The notes: a model not told the origin generated them from the letters alone. A DNA stretch of 64,000 bases from Phytophthora hibernalis (GCA_012656075.1 JAAKBF010000390.1:1054001-1118000), one strand, 5' to 3'; positions 47,728 to 59,594 are shown, counted from the first letter of the stretch. Made by a program: numbers and translations.

Positions 47728-49363
47728 AATGCTGTGGGCATCCTCACTGCCGAAACGTTATTGGGGCGATGGAGTTGTCTACGCCTCCTACATCCGTAAA
47801 CGAGTTCCCACCCGTCCAAACGTGGATACAAGTCTCCCCTTCACGAGCTCATTGGTAAGCAGCCGAATCTACTTCACTTTGGCTCCAAGTGTACAGTGCA
47901 CGTCCTGCACAAGAGCAAACGCAGTCTCATCCAACGCGCCAAAATGACAATTGTAGTAGGGATCTCTGACACGCAGAAGGGATACAAGTTGCTGCTGCCT
48001 TGAACCAAGCGGTTCATCACGAGCTCGGATGTACAAAATATCAACAAGCAGGACAGCAACGAGCCAGAGACGGCGGAAGTCCTCCAGAGACTACATCACG
48101 AAGAAAATCACTCTGAGGCGCCCAGCAATGAGCTCGCCAACGAACCCGACGTAGTCGAAAACCGCTCGGATTATTATGGAACAGATGAAACCAGCAGAGA
48201 AGTAGGCATCCCAAAAGATTTCGGGCGGCCGACGCCCGCCAGGTTACTGCGGCGTATTGCTATGACGACGACTCACTACTAAAACCAACGACTCCCAGCT
48301 TCCGGAGTCATTTATTGATGAGTTTGCAGGACCAGCCTACGTGTTTCTTACAAGCCATCCATCCGACCACATCAAAGAACCAAAAACACTTGGCAAAGCC
48401 ATGCGCAGCAAGTACAGGTGGTAATGGAAAGAGGCGATGTCGCTGATCTCCAAGCTAACGGCACTTGGGAACTCGGTGACACACCCGAAAACACGAACAT
48501 AGTGTCACCAAATGCGGCGTATAAGATGAAGTTGTCGAGCAACGGCGAACTCGAGCGCTTTAAGGCCAGACTTGTCTCCCGTAGCTTCACGCAGAAGATT
48601 GGAGTTGAATTTGATGCTACATTATCTCCGGTACTCAAGTTATCCAGTCTCCGCTTGATTGCACTAGTGGCAGCTCTCTGGAAGGCGACGTTGTTGCGAG
48701 GCGATGTGCCGAATTCATATCTGATGTCAGCGCTTGATAAGCCGATCTACTTGACGCCTCCGACCGGAACCACTGGAGTACACACCGGGCAAACATGGCT
48801 GTTTCTCGAGGGCCTTTACGGCCTCAAACAGAGCGGGAAACTCTGGAACGACTTGATCGACGCGTTCTTAAAAGCAGAATGCTTCACGCGCAGCAAGGTG
48901 GACCTATGTGTACGTTGACGACGTCGTTGTGGTGAGTCAAGATGATAATCTCTCCGAACACATGATATCACGTCTTGCCAAGCGCTTCAACATCAAAAAC
49001 CTAAGGGAGGCTCACAAATGCCTTGGTGTATGGCTTAAGAGCACCTCGGAAGGCATTGTTCTTGACCAGATCAGACGATCGATGAATTGCTGCAAACGTT
49101 TGGCTTGGAGCAGTGCCGACCCTTAGGAACACAAATGGAAGTGAACCACCCATTATACGATGAAGCCTCGGTGCCACAAACCTCGTCCGCAAAGCTATTG
49201 GTAACCTATTATGGCTGTCGAATTGTACTCGACCGGATATCACCACCACTGTAAGTTGCTTGTCACGTTTTGTAACACACCCGACAATGATGCATTGGCG
49301 AGAAATCAAACGCGTACTGTGATTCGTCAAGGGTACTATGAGTAATGAACTTCTGTACAAGTT

Positions 49364-49560
49364 CACCAGTCAAGTTTGCTCCGGAGTAAACGACTGTTTG
49401 CAGCCGGGTCATTGGGCCATAGCAATTGGGCCATTGCAATGACCCGGCTGCAAACAGTCGTTTACTATTTTACTATTACTAGTATTGGGCCATAGCAATT
49501 GGGCCATTGCAATGACCCGGCTGCAAACAGTCGTTTACTCCGGAGCAAACTTGACTGGTG
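49364..49560. repeat. 51-bp perfect inverted repeat with nested direct repeat, inside copia
   Basis: Arms 49364-49414 and 49510-49560 are exact reverse complements (left begins CACCAGTCAAGTTTGCTCCG). Between them a 56-bp unit starting ATTGGGCCATAGCAATTGGG occurs twice, at 49411-49466 and 49483-49538, with a 72-bp period. Confidence 0.88.
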
Positions 49561-50317
49561 ACTCCAGTTCTGTAAAATCAACGAGCTGTCCATTGTTGAA
49601 GATAAGTTTTCTGGCCCTCGCACAAGCCGACCACGGCACTTTCGACTATGGAAGCCAAATATGTTGCTGCATGCACGGCGGTTCAAGATTGCATAAGCAT
49701 TCGCCAACTACTTAGTGAACTACGCTTGCTACCTGAAGGTGCGTCCATTTTGCTCCGTGTTGATAACCAATTAGCCATCAAGTCGATGGAAAAGGCAGTT
49801 TCGTCTCAACGGGCTCGACATCTCAACACCAAGTACCTTTTCTTTCGAGACGCAATTTTTAAGAAGGATGTCCACGTCGAATATTCCCCCACACAACAGC
49901 AGCTCGCCGACATTTTCACGAAAGCCACCGATCGGGTGATGTATGAGCGCTTCTACTGCAAACTCCGTCTCACAAGTCTTGCTTGAGGGAAAGTGTTGCA
50001 ACCTGCGAAACAAGAACTGCTCTACGATCGCTTATACCTGGTCGATGATCAAATACCGCATCTACTTTTCACCACCCTCTCTACCTTATCAATTGACTAA
50101 CAAAGGAGGGCAGCTACTCGAAACTAACTCGTTCACTTCCGATTTTTTTGTTCCTGCCCAGTCACCCCTCCCTGCCCAAGCCATCGACAATGTCGTCACG
50201 ACCGTCCCCCATGATACGCTCGTCGCACGCCTCGCAACGATTGTCGCTTCATAGATCTCCAGAGCCTACTACATCGCTCACGTCTCAGCGTATGGCCCAA
50301 GGCCTCAGTCAACGCCA

Positions 50318-51600
50318 ATGATGTGCTCAGCCCGTGCACGTTCCGCTCAAGATGATCATTTTCAAGCACCGCTGGCGACGCTCGAAGATCTCGAAGAGGC
50401 TCGGAGCGAGGAACTAATTCTGTTCCTGACCAAGCTGGACGCCGACAAGACGAATATCACGTCAACATGCTCTTTCCTGGATAGGATCTACAGAGACGGT
50501 GGAGCTGAAGCCGTGTTGAGGCTCTCCAACTTCTCCTCAAGAGAGCTGAATGCTCTTTGGTTCTCTGTGCTTAGTCATGCCCATCGCTACTGGAACGTAG
50601 TAGGTGCCGCCGTTTAACGTTCGCTGCTAAGGACGTCGACTTCATGATGTGGGTCATGGTGAAGTACGATGGATCATGGGTGAAACTAGCACGGTTTTCA
50701 TAGTACTTTCATCAAGAGAATCACGGGGTTTATTGAGGTGGTCGCTCCGGAGCTGTACGAAGAATGTATGTCCTCTCAAGCCGACCAGTCTAGCATGGGA
50801 TCGTTGGTGACGTCCAGCCACACGTTCCGGGACTTTCCAAGTGCCATATATGCGACGAACGTCACCTAACAACCGTCTAATCGCCCTTGTTGTTATAAGG
50901 CTGAGGCATGCCTTTTACAGTACCAAACACAAACAGTATGGCTTTAAGATGGCAGTTTCAGTAAATCCACGCGGGCTCGCAATTAATTGCACTCGATTCT
51001 CCCGGGGCAACACTGCAGACATCACGTTGTTCAGAAACAACACCAATCAGCTCGTCGCATGAGTGATGGAGAGCACTTCCCGATAACTACACCGCGACCT
51101 ATCCGGATGAATGGTCACTTCTGGCAGACAAAAGCTATCATAGGCTTGCCGACCATCTTCGCTGCATCTACCCCAGAAAAGGGAAAACGTTGCCCTAGAA
51201 GATCAGTGCCAAAATGCTCTCATCTCAAGTAACCGAGTGATTGTGGAGAATTATGTTTGTAGGATATGCGGTCTTTGGCGTATTTACGCGGAAAAAGCTG
51301 AAGTGAAGCTCTCTACGACGATATCTTACATGTGTGCGTGAGTCTGACAAACAATCATGTGGCGATGCACCCTCTCCGCCAGGAAACCGGCCTGAGCTAT
51401 CGTCAGTTTGACAGCCGTCTCTTGGCTATATGCTTCGACATGAAGAAGAAGCGCCGTCAGAGCCATGAGATCTACCACCGAACGAGTGTCTCCGTCACCA
51501 GATAAAGCTCAACGATTACGCAGCGAACGACGGCGACGACAGTTACAACCAGCTCAGTGATGCCGAGTCATATACAACGCAGATGTTACAGTCGTTGTAA
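50318..51600 (+). pseudogene. HARBI1/DDE_Tnp_4-type transposase remnant
   Basis: N-terminal helical part at 50,318-50,617 (LEDLEEARSEELILFLTKLD). Then pieces of the DDE_Tnp_4 core: YSTKHKQYGFKMAVSVNPRG, AINCTRFSRGNTADITLFR (50,900-51,050), the WSLLADKSY region (about 51,105-51,140), VIVENYVCRICGLWRIYAEK (about 51,235-51,300), and HVALHPLRQETGLSYRQFDS as a frame-shifted tail (about 51,360-51,420), followed by a lysine/arginine-rich end. The first catalytic Asp position appears as Asn (YATNVT). Stops and frameshifts make it inactive. Confidence 0.58.
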
Positions 51601-52229
51601 GATCGTAGGTCTTCATAAGTCCAGCATGACACGGTAGCTGACTAGGATTTCACAGCTCCCCTCCGTCGCTTTTCTGCGAAGTACATTCGAAACTCTGCAA
51701 TCTCCTCATATGTTTTCAGAATTACAATTCCTTGTGTGCTGCTCTGGCTCGGAAAGGTTACACGTGTACTTCTTTTGAGTACAACTGAGTAAAGTTAAAA
51801 GCATCTGGTCCCACCTGGTGTTACACAGCATCGTGGTTTTGGCGAATTATGTGGACTCCTCATTTTCGTTTAAGTATAGCGCAGAGTCATGGGCTGCCAC
51901 AACGTTGGTGGTGGATTTCATCATGCCAAAAGTTGGTGGTGCATTTCATCTCGCCAGTTCAATATAGCATTCGCTTTGGGACGTGGTAGCTACCCCAATG
52001 TCCAGCTTCGTTGCCACAGAGCATGGCAGTAGACGGACGAATTTGCAACACCATCGCCGTTTCGGTTGTACCTATGGTGCAGAAAGTTTTGGTATCGCGC
52101 TGGGTCTTGGACAGCTGCTTCTAGATATTTTACTAGACATTGCCAGTGATGAAAACGTACAAAGCAGTCCTAGATACACTGGGTAGCGGTTATATACCAT
52201 GCCTCGATTTCAATAAAGACTGGCCACCA

Positions 52230-52445
52230 TTAACCCTATTGCAGCCAACATTATACTTTACATTTGTATACGTAATTTTCCATAGTACAATGTTTAACAT
52301 GCATAAAGTCTTGGTTTTAGCCCGCACCCTGCAACATAATATTATCGTTTTGCGTGGGTTTACAATAATTATTGCGATAATTGTAATTAATCCAAGGATA
52401 TTGCTTGGTTTTACCGCAAATGGTATCGAAATTCATTCTTATCCG
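52230..52445. mobile_element. MITE-like element with TTAA-CCCTATTG end (family 2)
   Basis: Starts TTAACCCTATTGCAGCC and shares, in order, CCATAGTA, TTGGTTTTAGCCCGCACCC, CATAATATTATC, and ACCGCAAATGGTAT with the inverted copy at 20,255-20,511. The far end is not clear. Confidence 0.55.
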
Positions 52446-53470
52446 ACATTTGTCAGGAATGGGGACTTCGACAATTGTGCCTACGGATTGCATAAGCATT
52501 TTGATACTGTCTCCCTGCTTGGTCGTGTATGCCGTACCTGCGCGTATATGAGGAGTATGTTACTGGCGTGAACTGACCGAGGGCCTCGGACTTCACACAG
52601 AGGTTGCGTCCTGCGTGAGGTTGGATTTTGAAACTATGATCGTTTTGATTCACTGTGTTGGATATTAACATCATTTTGAGTAATTAGTAGGGCAGCGTGC
52701 AAGATCGATCTATATCTAGAATTTCTACCAACATGCAAATAAATAAAAATGAAATTTGCCAGAATAAAGGTCGTTATTGAGAGGGATATACCTCGAATTA
52801 TGGCTTACGAGTAGGCGTAATTGACGCGCCACGAAATTTCTCGTAAGGCGGACCGATGAAAGGAAATCGCGTTTGCCTTCTCGAATCAGAGATATGTTTT
52901 ATAAACCGACATCGCTCGAGAACGGCTGAATGATTTTTTTACATTTGGGCTCATTGTTTAAAGGGAGCATCCCTCTTGAAAACCCAACTTCAACAAATGG
53001 TTAACAAGCATTCGTTTGTTTCACGTCGTCTCATATTATAGTGTGAGCTCTGAGCTTGCTTGTTTCAACCAATGAGGCTGACAAGTGTCCGTGTATCAGC
53101 TCTGGTTTGAGTGCACTTCTTTTTCATTTCTCAATATCTAAGCTTGTGTTGTTTCCTACCTCCCATCGCACCACATACCACGTGTAGCAATCTCTACGGT
53201 GAAGTTTATCGTACATGTAGTTCGTGTGAGCCAGACGCGTTTCGTGAAGGTGACGTCCCCTTCCGGGGCTCACCTCTCTTCTCACCAAGTGTCGCGGTAG
53301 ATTCGTAGTGTCAAGTTGGAATAAGTCACCCACATTAAACACGGCAATTTATCCTCTTCCATGTATCTTGGACGGTAGCCATATCATTCCTAACCCGGAG
53401 TTGATCTCGCAATTAGATGGGTGTCACGTCCGACACTTGGGAGGAATACTTGATGAACGCGAAATTAGGC
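52446..53470. other. No gene supported
   Basis: AT-rich, with short ORFs of no recognisable family. I see no RNA gene and no repeat partner. Confidence 0.45.
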
Positions 53471-54883
53471 TTACGAGGGACGAAAACGAGACGTGGCCGT
53501 AGGCATCTCCAGTTTCTGCATACGAGTGTGGTCGGAGCCTGAAACACTTGGCGTATTCCGCCGGGATACTTCAGCATGCCCTCGGCGAGCAATAGGATCG
53601 CGCTCGCGTCTTGACGACGACGACTGAGTTGGCTGCTGTGGAGAATTGGAGCGTTGGCGTGGAGGAGGATTGAGATCGGAACTGACCCTCGGGTCGGGTA
53701 GACTCGTCACGGTAACTAGACCGTGCAGGTCCTCGCGATAGCCGGGGTTGTCTATCCGTTTAACCGGGTGATTACCGAGTATGGTACTCGATCTCATCAA
53801 TTCCAGTCCAGCGGCGGGTGACGCAAAATCCGAGGATCCGTGGCGGTTCCGGCTCCACGATCGACGCCTGTGGCGGCGCACCACTGGGTAGCCCAGCCGG
53901 GGCGAAGTAATATCAAGTGATGGAGAACATACACGCTCGCTCGATCTGCTAAGCCTGCGAGGCTGATGTTCGGGCCGCGGACGGCTACAGATCAGCGTGG
54001 GCGGAGATGGGCTGCATCAGCGCGCCTCGCGGTGTTCATGACCCCTTTCGCGAGAACGGAGTCGACCAGCGTGAACAGCACGTGGTCTGGCCCCGCCAGC
54101 TCCTTCATCACGCGTGATTTGGCCGGAAGGAGCATTGGCAGTTGCCACTACCGGAGATTGACGGCGCTGCAGTAGTTCAGCCTGAGACAACACTATCTGT
54201 GTTGTTCTAGCAAACTCGGCCAGTACTGCAAGCATTCCCTCGACAGGAAGCAGCGTTGGTGCTGTGATACCGGTCACCGCTGGACTTGGTCCTTGTCCAC
54301 ATAGAGGAGACGCCGCCGAGTTGCCGGAGATGGCGACAGGCCTGCGATTACCGTCGGCGCGTTGACGATGCAGTTGGACAGCTCCTCCATCGACGACCAG
54401 GGCGGTATCGCGGCCAACTAGGAGTAGCGTATCCGGTAGGACGTCACCCCGTACAACATCAGGAAAGGCACGAGGTAGCGATCGGCCTCTGGATAAATGC
54501 ACGGCCAGGACCTCTGATGGAGATGCTGCGTCACTTTCGACGTCTTCGTCCTTCCTCGTCGATGGACGGGTTGGTCCATTGTACATTCGTGCGTAGGTGA
54601 GCTGGCTGACTGTCATCATGCGACCATACTCGGTAACAACACGAATGCACTCGGTCTCAAAGTCCACACAAGAGTCGGATCCCGTCGGCGCGAATTTGTT
54701 TCGAAGAAGTTTGCACACGCTAGTATCACTGTCCTGCGGGGAATGACTTCCAACCATCGCGAAATCGGGCGAAACGCCTCGTAGGACCTGGTCATCACGC
54801 GTAATGTGCGATGACCAGGCTTGGTCGCACGGTAGAATCACATTCATTGCCGGTCGATTAGCAGAGCGTCGAAGAGCCACCAC
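53471..54883 (-). CDS. Unidentified Arg/Ser/Pro-rich ORFs (possibly Gag-like)
   Basis: Two minus-strand frames, 54,883-54,017 (288 codons) and 53,884-53,471 (137 codons), are long for this AT-rich neighbourhood, and the DNA is GC-rich. The first ends in a low-complexity Arg/Gly stretch and contains LAEFARTTQIVLSQAELLQR. The second is a Ser/Arg/Pro-rich linker. Composition and context suit a retroelement Gag, but no zinc knuckle or capsid motif is visible, so no function is assigned. A frameshift may join the two. Confidence 0.3.
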
Positions 54884-55545
54884 ACATTCGAAAGAGCAGC
54901 TAAGCCGTAAAGAGGCCCCCGTGTCAGCATTAAAGCTAAGCCCTTCTGTTGAGCACTATGCGATCACTTGACCCACTAGGCGGACATCCAGGGTCTTCTC
55001 CAAGTGCGCACGAGACGAAGGCCCAGCAGCTGATGCGACGATACAGGAGCTGAAACGGACGAGCCGGAATAGCAGAAGTAGCGGGCGGTCCTGGACCTGC
55101 ACACTAAGATCCTCCGATGGGCGCGTGAGCCTGGAGAACGGTATGATGACTGGCTGGGTAGCCGAATCGTTCAGCGACTCCGGCGCAGCCGCGACGCATC
55201 AAACTCACGCGGGTAAAACAGAAGTTGGCAGGCCCATCCGGGGGCGCGAGGCGTCGTCGTGGGTGAAGGGAGTGGCGTGTCCCGGCTGGATGAAGCGAGG
55301 TTCCTGGAGCCTCTTGTGAATCGGGCCGTCCCACTCTCCATCATCAAGCTCGTGCGGGCACTACAGGCGGACTAGGTTGCTCCGTAGCGCCTCAGCGCGC
55401 GTGAGAGACGCGGAGGGTCACTGGAGGCGTCATTGTTTGGGCCCTGGGCCTTCTTCATCTTCTGCTGTCGGGGGTATTTCCCGCTTCTAATGTAAGCGAA
55501 ATCCAGTTGCGCTGATCACGTTCCGAGCTTTGTGATCCCGTTATG

Positions 55546-56029
55546 TCTACACCTTTTACCAGACAAAATGGTTTTTTTCAAGCAAAGTGGTGCGGGAAGG
55601 TTTTCCCCATCCCTCATAAGTGATTACGTAGGTATTTTCAACCAAAGTGGTTTTGTCGTAAATCGCTACCAAGCAAAGTGGTTTTCGTCCAACCGACGAT
55701 TTAGAGGCAATCTCTCTGAGCCAAAACGAAAGCTTTAAGAACGATGTAAGGGCATCTGAGGGGTCTATCATAATCTCCCAGCAGTTGGCTACACTATTAA
55801 ACCTGTTTTGGGTCAAAATGAGTACCTTTTTCTCTGTCTGGCAGCCCCGCGGCCGAACGTGAGGTCCATTTAGTCACACAGGGATAGGCGAACCATTTTG
55901 CTTGGTAAAAAATAATCAGAAACCACTTTGGTTGAAAAATACCTACGTAATCACTTATGAGGGATGGGGAAAACCTTCCCGCACCACTTTGCTTGAAAAA
56001 AAACCATTTTGTCTGGTAAAAGGTGTAGA
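55546..56029. mobile_element. 484-bp inverted-repeat element, arms of 107 and 109 bp
   Basis: Left arm 55546-55652 starts TCTACACCTTTTACCAGACA; right arm 55921-56029 is its reverse complement except for two homopolymer differences (T4 versus A5, T7 versus A8). Each arm contains short sub-repeats of CAAGCAAAGTGG / CAACCAAAGTGG. The central 268 bp has no gene. A terminal-inverted-repeat transposon derivative is likely; the target duplication is unclear. Confidence 0.7.
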
Positions 56030-56044
56030 CGACAATGTAGTGTT

Positions 56045-56318
56045 GAGTCAAGCCTGGTGTTACGCGACGCATTTTGTTCTGCTAGCCCAACAAGAGATCC
56101 AGTTGCAAGCACCACATGCGTTATCGCACGAATTGAAGGAATACAACCAAACCATTTGGTTGGCAGGAACGCTTCGAGCAAATCTCAACCATTGTCGGAA
56201 CTCTGAGGAGCTGATACATTTACTCGACAAGCATCCAGGAATCGACTCCAGCTGGAAAATGCAACCGAGTCGTGGGATTTTGAACAGATTGAAAGAACAA
56301 ATCGTGCTAAGCTTATAG
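56045..56318 (+). CDS. Hypothetical ORF reading out of the inverted-repeat element
   Basis: An open frame entering from the right arm of the inverted repeat (first ATG 55902) continues to a TAA at 56318. The part after the repeat (LSHELKEYNQTIWLAGTLRA, then ELIHLLDKHPGIDS) has a protein-like, helical composition, but I do not recognise it. It may be the truncated 3' end of a gene interrupted by the element. Confidence 0.3.
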
Positions 56319-56624
56319 GAAGTCCGACTCAAGGTGTCTAAGCTTTGACTATTTATCAATGTCTGCGAGTATTTTAAAATTTCAGATAAACTTTATCATA
56401 AAGGTGTAGCGTGAGGTAATATAATACATGTACTTGTACTATATCGCCTGCTTCTGGTCTAAGTGAAAGCCAGCGACTGAAACTTTTCTCAGTTTCACTG
56501 ATTATCCTTGCACTGGAGCTGAGGAAATACAGTAAACCATGCAGAAATCGGACGGATAACACCAAGAGGCGGGGCGACGCAGTAAGGTCCATAGTCGAAC
56601 CACCAACTACATGTACATGTACAT

Positions 56625-56690
56625 GTAAGCCAATGGGCTGAGCACATACATGTACAGTAAGCCAATGGGCTGAGCACATACATGTACATG
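56625..56690. repeat. Two 32-bp tandem units with ACATGT-rich flanks
   Basis: GTAAGCCAATGGGCTGAGCA occurs at 56625 and 56657, set in runs of ACATGTACATGT. Confidence 0.85.
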
Positions 56691-56860
56691 TACACCGGTG
56701 AGACTCGATTATGCCTTTGTGCTATGCTGGAAGGTCAAACTCCTGTAATCAAAAGGATTTGCTAGATCAGAAAAACTTTGCAACCAGTCTTATGGCGCTC
56801 TCGACAGTGACGAGATCTACATGCAGTCGATGAGTGAGGCTTGTCCAGTCACAACTCCGC

Positions 56861-56877
56861 TCACTTTACAATCTTCC
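56861..56877 (+). promoter_or_regulatory. Oomycete-type initiator of the NLP gene
   Basis: TCACTTTACAATCTTCC: Inr TCACTTT plus a CAATCTT block, ending 37 nt before the ATG at 56915. Confidence 0.55.
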
Positions 56878-56914
56878 ATCTACGACGCACTATTGAGCCC
56901 AAGTTGTGCATACT

Positions 56915-57679
56915 ATGAATTTCCTTGCCGTCCTCATCGCTTCCATCGCGTCTCTTGCTGCTGTTCATGCTGAATCTGCCAACACTATCCCGCACGACAC
57001 CGTCCAGCCATTTGCGCAGCCCAAACCTGTGACGGACGCCCAAAAGGCTGCCGTCAAGTACAAGCCCCAGCTATTTATTGAAGACGGATGTCACCCGTAC
57101 CCTGCAGTCCAGTCTGATGGAGCCGTGAGCGGCGGTCTCGAGTGGAGCGGACCACAAGATGGAGAGTGCAAGGGATCCCCATTGGGCTCTCAGGTTTATG
57201 CTCGCTGGTCGAAGGTCGAGGACGTGTGGGCCATCATGTACGCCTGGTACTTCCCAAAAGGTCGAGCTCCGTTGACGGTGCCTCTCTCACTCCGCTTTTT
57301 CGGCCACCGCAACGGATGGGAGTACGCAGTTGTGTGGCTCGACAACCTGAGCGCCGACAACTCGACCGTTCTGGCCACGTCCTTGTCTGCTGCTGTGGGC
57401 TGGTCGAAGGAGGCCCCGCCCAAGGAGATGTACTTTGACGAAACAAGTCTCAAGGTCTCGTACTACTACAACCACATATTTGGTAACACGGCGGTGAAGT
57501 ACACGGAAGATGCTGGGGAATTCCAGTCCCTGATCACGTGGGATCAGCTCCCGGACCTGGCACGGGAAGCACTGAGCAACACGGATTGGGACGAAACTCC
57601 GTTAAACGTGGCTCGCGTCAAGATGCCGATGAAGGACGGCGTTTTCTTCGAGAAACTCGACGGCGCGTTTCCATTCTAG
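56915..57679 (+). CDS. NEP1-like protein (NLP), type 1, degenerate heptapeptide
   Basis: An intact single-exon ORF of 254 residues, a normal NLP length. The start is ATG 56915, because the upstream open codons begin with a GTG. Residues 1-19 form a signal peptide (ending AAVHA). Two cysteines, in EDGCHPYP and DGECKGS, fit the type 1 NLP disulphide. The family heptapeptide GHRHDWE is here GHRNGWE: the His and Asp at its centre, part of the metal-binding active site in cytolytic NLPs, are replaced. The rest of the NLP fold is recognisable (MYAWYFPKG, YYYNHIFGN). Cytolytic NLPs bind plant sphingolipids at the plasma membrane; many Phytophthora NLPs with altered heptapeptides are non-cytolytic, and I infer the same for this one. 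The frame is open and clean, unlike the genes at 1-12 kb. Confidence 0.92.
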   Translation: MNFLAVLIASIASLAAVHAESANTIPHDTVQPFAQPKPVTDAQKAAVKYKPQLFIEDGCHPYPAVQSDGAVSGGLEWSGPQDGECKGSPLGSQVYARWSKVEDVWAIMYAWYFPKGRAPLTVPLSLRFFGHRNGWEYAVVWLDNLSADNSTVLATSLSAAVGWSKEAPPKEMYFDETSLKVSYYYNHIFGNTAVKYTEDAGEFQSLITWDQLPDLAREALSNTDWDETPLNVARVKMPMKDGVFFEKLDGAFPF

Positions 57680-58850
57680 TTTTGTCCTCAGCGACATGTG
57701 AATTTAGTGAACCCACGCAGACTTGTTTTGTTTCGTTTTTCACTGAGGTACATTGATGTCACTTACCGCATCGTTGATATCATTATTCCCACATTTATCA
57801 TAAAGCGCACCTATTGTTAGCCAATCAAATCTCTTATATAATCAGCAAGCATAAGATAAACTATAGTTAACAAAGCCATTATAACCACAGCCCTCGCGTA
57901 GATCAGGTAGGACTTATGATTTCGGCGATACGGTAGTTTCTAACGACGTCCAGACTTGTGAATTTACTGCATGTGCACACTATTAATAGCTCCCCGGCAA
58001 AGGGAGAACGGTGGGACCAATAAATTGTTCCAGGTTAAAAGATTTGCAAACGGATTTGTTTCCCGATAGAGCAAGGCTTTGGGATACATCTGCTTACTTT
58101 TGCTTTCGCATAGATCTCGCATCTGTCGGGTCTCCGACAGATTTCTAGACTGCCTAAATTCGTGTCTAAAAGCAAAAACACCTGGTTTTACTGGCCGCAA
58201 CGTTGGTGATCTAGCACGAATTTCTACACACACAAGCAAGCGATCAGAAAATCTGTCGGAAAAATGCTACGTCCACTAGGTCTGATTAAATACTACTAGT
58301 AAATAAGAGCCTAAATTAGCTGCCTAATCAGCCAATTTCCCGTGCGAGCATAATAAACTTAATTAATGTACGCATCTTCCCGAAGTACATGTATCAGGCT
58401 TTTGGCTCCCGTTTTGTAAGCCCTCTCAGACCCAAATGGTGAAGCTTGGACGGAAGCACTACATGTGCTTTCATCTCCCCCTGTTGTGTCTCCAACGAAA
58501 TGCAATGTGAACTCGAAACCGCCATCCTAGTTCAGATACAGCATCTTCAGCACAGCAGCAACGCTGCTGTGCCACGGCATCAGCATAGGCTTTGCGTTCT
58601 TTTGCATCACCACCGATCGAGTTCGCAGCAGCACCTTCATCACTAACTCATTTATGCCGTCGTACAGGGCTAGAACCGCCTTAGAGGTAGGAAACGCGAA
58701 CACAGTTGGCGTGTCTACCTCCTTCGCGACGTCAACGGCTAGATGAATGTTGCCAGCGCGTTGGACGGGTTACCCAGTTCAAGTGAACGAAACTCGGCTC
58801 GCCAAGCAGGCCGATAACGTACGTCTCCAGCTCATCCCGACAGGTACACA
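57680..58850. other. Intergenic, no gene supported
   Basis: AT-rich to 58,400, then a stretch with ORFs of about 60 codons (58,446-58,646 and 58,747-58,938). The latter ends in a part (AAGTGCCAGCGGTGAA, about 58,865) that recurs at 17,575, marking the edge of the duplicated RXLR block. Confidence 0.5.
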
Positions 58851-59052
58851 CACGATGATTCTGAAAGTGCCAGCGGTGAAAGGATTCAATGACCTGAATG
58901 TTGTACGGATGTTGAACGAGATGAGATCAAGTTTATGAATTAATCCGATGAGGGATGTCCATACCTAAATGTATACCCAGTAAAACACTTCATTCATCGC
59001 GTGGCAAAATTGAATCGAGAAATCAATTGATGTCGCTAGCTTCGAGTCAGGT

Positions 59053-59548
59053 CTACCTCATCAACGCAAACAGGTACTTTGAGTACGCAGAGATCAGCAC
59101 ATTCTCTTCCACATCCGAGAAGCGCTGGGCTCTCGAGACCATGTCGTTAAAGTCACGCGCCGACATTCCCTTTCTGAAGTTAGGTAACAGGTGCTTGATC
59201 AGGGCCTCGGTGTTGTCAAAGATCCTGATAATTTCGGCCTCGTCGGTAATGCTACGCAATGCTGTCACCACATCGTCGAAGCCGTTGATCCCAGAATAGT
59301 TGATCTTGAGCCAGGCCAAGCTCTTAGCAGCCCCAAACCAGCCCCTTTTCCTCTTCTTCGTCATCATCGTCTTCGGCAATTTGGTGCTTCCTCAGGAATC
59401 GGTGGTCGTTTCCGATGATCTCATCGACGTCAGCTGGATTTACGGCATTGGTCGTTCTCGGCTGGGAAATCGCAGTAGCGGTCGAAGCAGTGCCGAGCGT
59501 CGCGACGAGAGTGGCCGCCGCCACAAGTAAAATGTAGCTTAGATGCAT
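59053..59548 (-). pseudogene. Broken RXLR effector gene (one frameshift)
   Basis: ATG 59548 opens a signal peptide (MHLSYILLVAAATLVATLG). RFLR lies at residues 50-53, followed by an acidic dEER-like run (AEDDDDEEEE). At about 59,345 the sequence is two bases shorter than the paralogue at 18 kb, so the frame runs into a stop soon after the acidic run. The remaining C-terminal region (about 59,340-59,053) is open in the other frame: it begins WFGAAKSLAWLKINYSG, ends SAYSKYLFALMR, and contains Trp and Tyr spacings that could be WY-like. Apart from the frameshift it is well preserved. RXLR proteins are translocated into host cells; this allele should yield only a truncated secreted peptide. Confidence 0.82.
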
Positions 59549-59594
59549 GGACCTCTTGGCTGAAGTTATAGAGTGAAGACACTTGTGCTGGGAA

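Larger units (their letters stand above)
47620..49986 (+). mobile_element. Ty1/copia remnant with internal fold-backs
   Basis: Plus strand: integrase tail (SNGKAERFYRTLIK, then after a fold-back LPKRYWGDGVVYASYIRKRV), reverse transcriptase at 48,418-49,126 (ANGTWELGD, ERFKARLVSRSFTQKIGVEF, LEGLYGLKQSGKLWNDLI, YVDDVVVVS), and RNase H at 49,640-49,986 (MEAKYVAACTAVQD, LRVDNQLAIK, RARHLNTKY, HVEYSPTQQQLADIFTKA). Several frameshifts separate the parts. It is AT-richer and more decayed than the copia element at 38-41.7 kb. LTRs were not found. Confidence 0.75.

Noticed and set aside
55902..56318. 139-codon ORF taken as a whole gene
   Set aside because: Its first third lies in the arm of the inverted-repeat element; only the part after 56,045 could be real, and it is unidentified.
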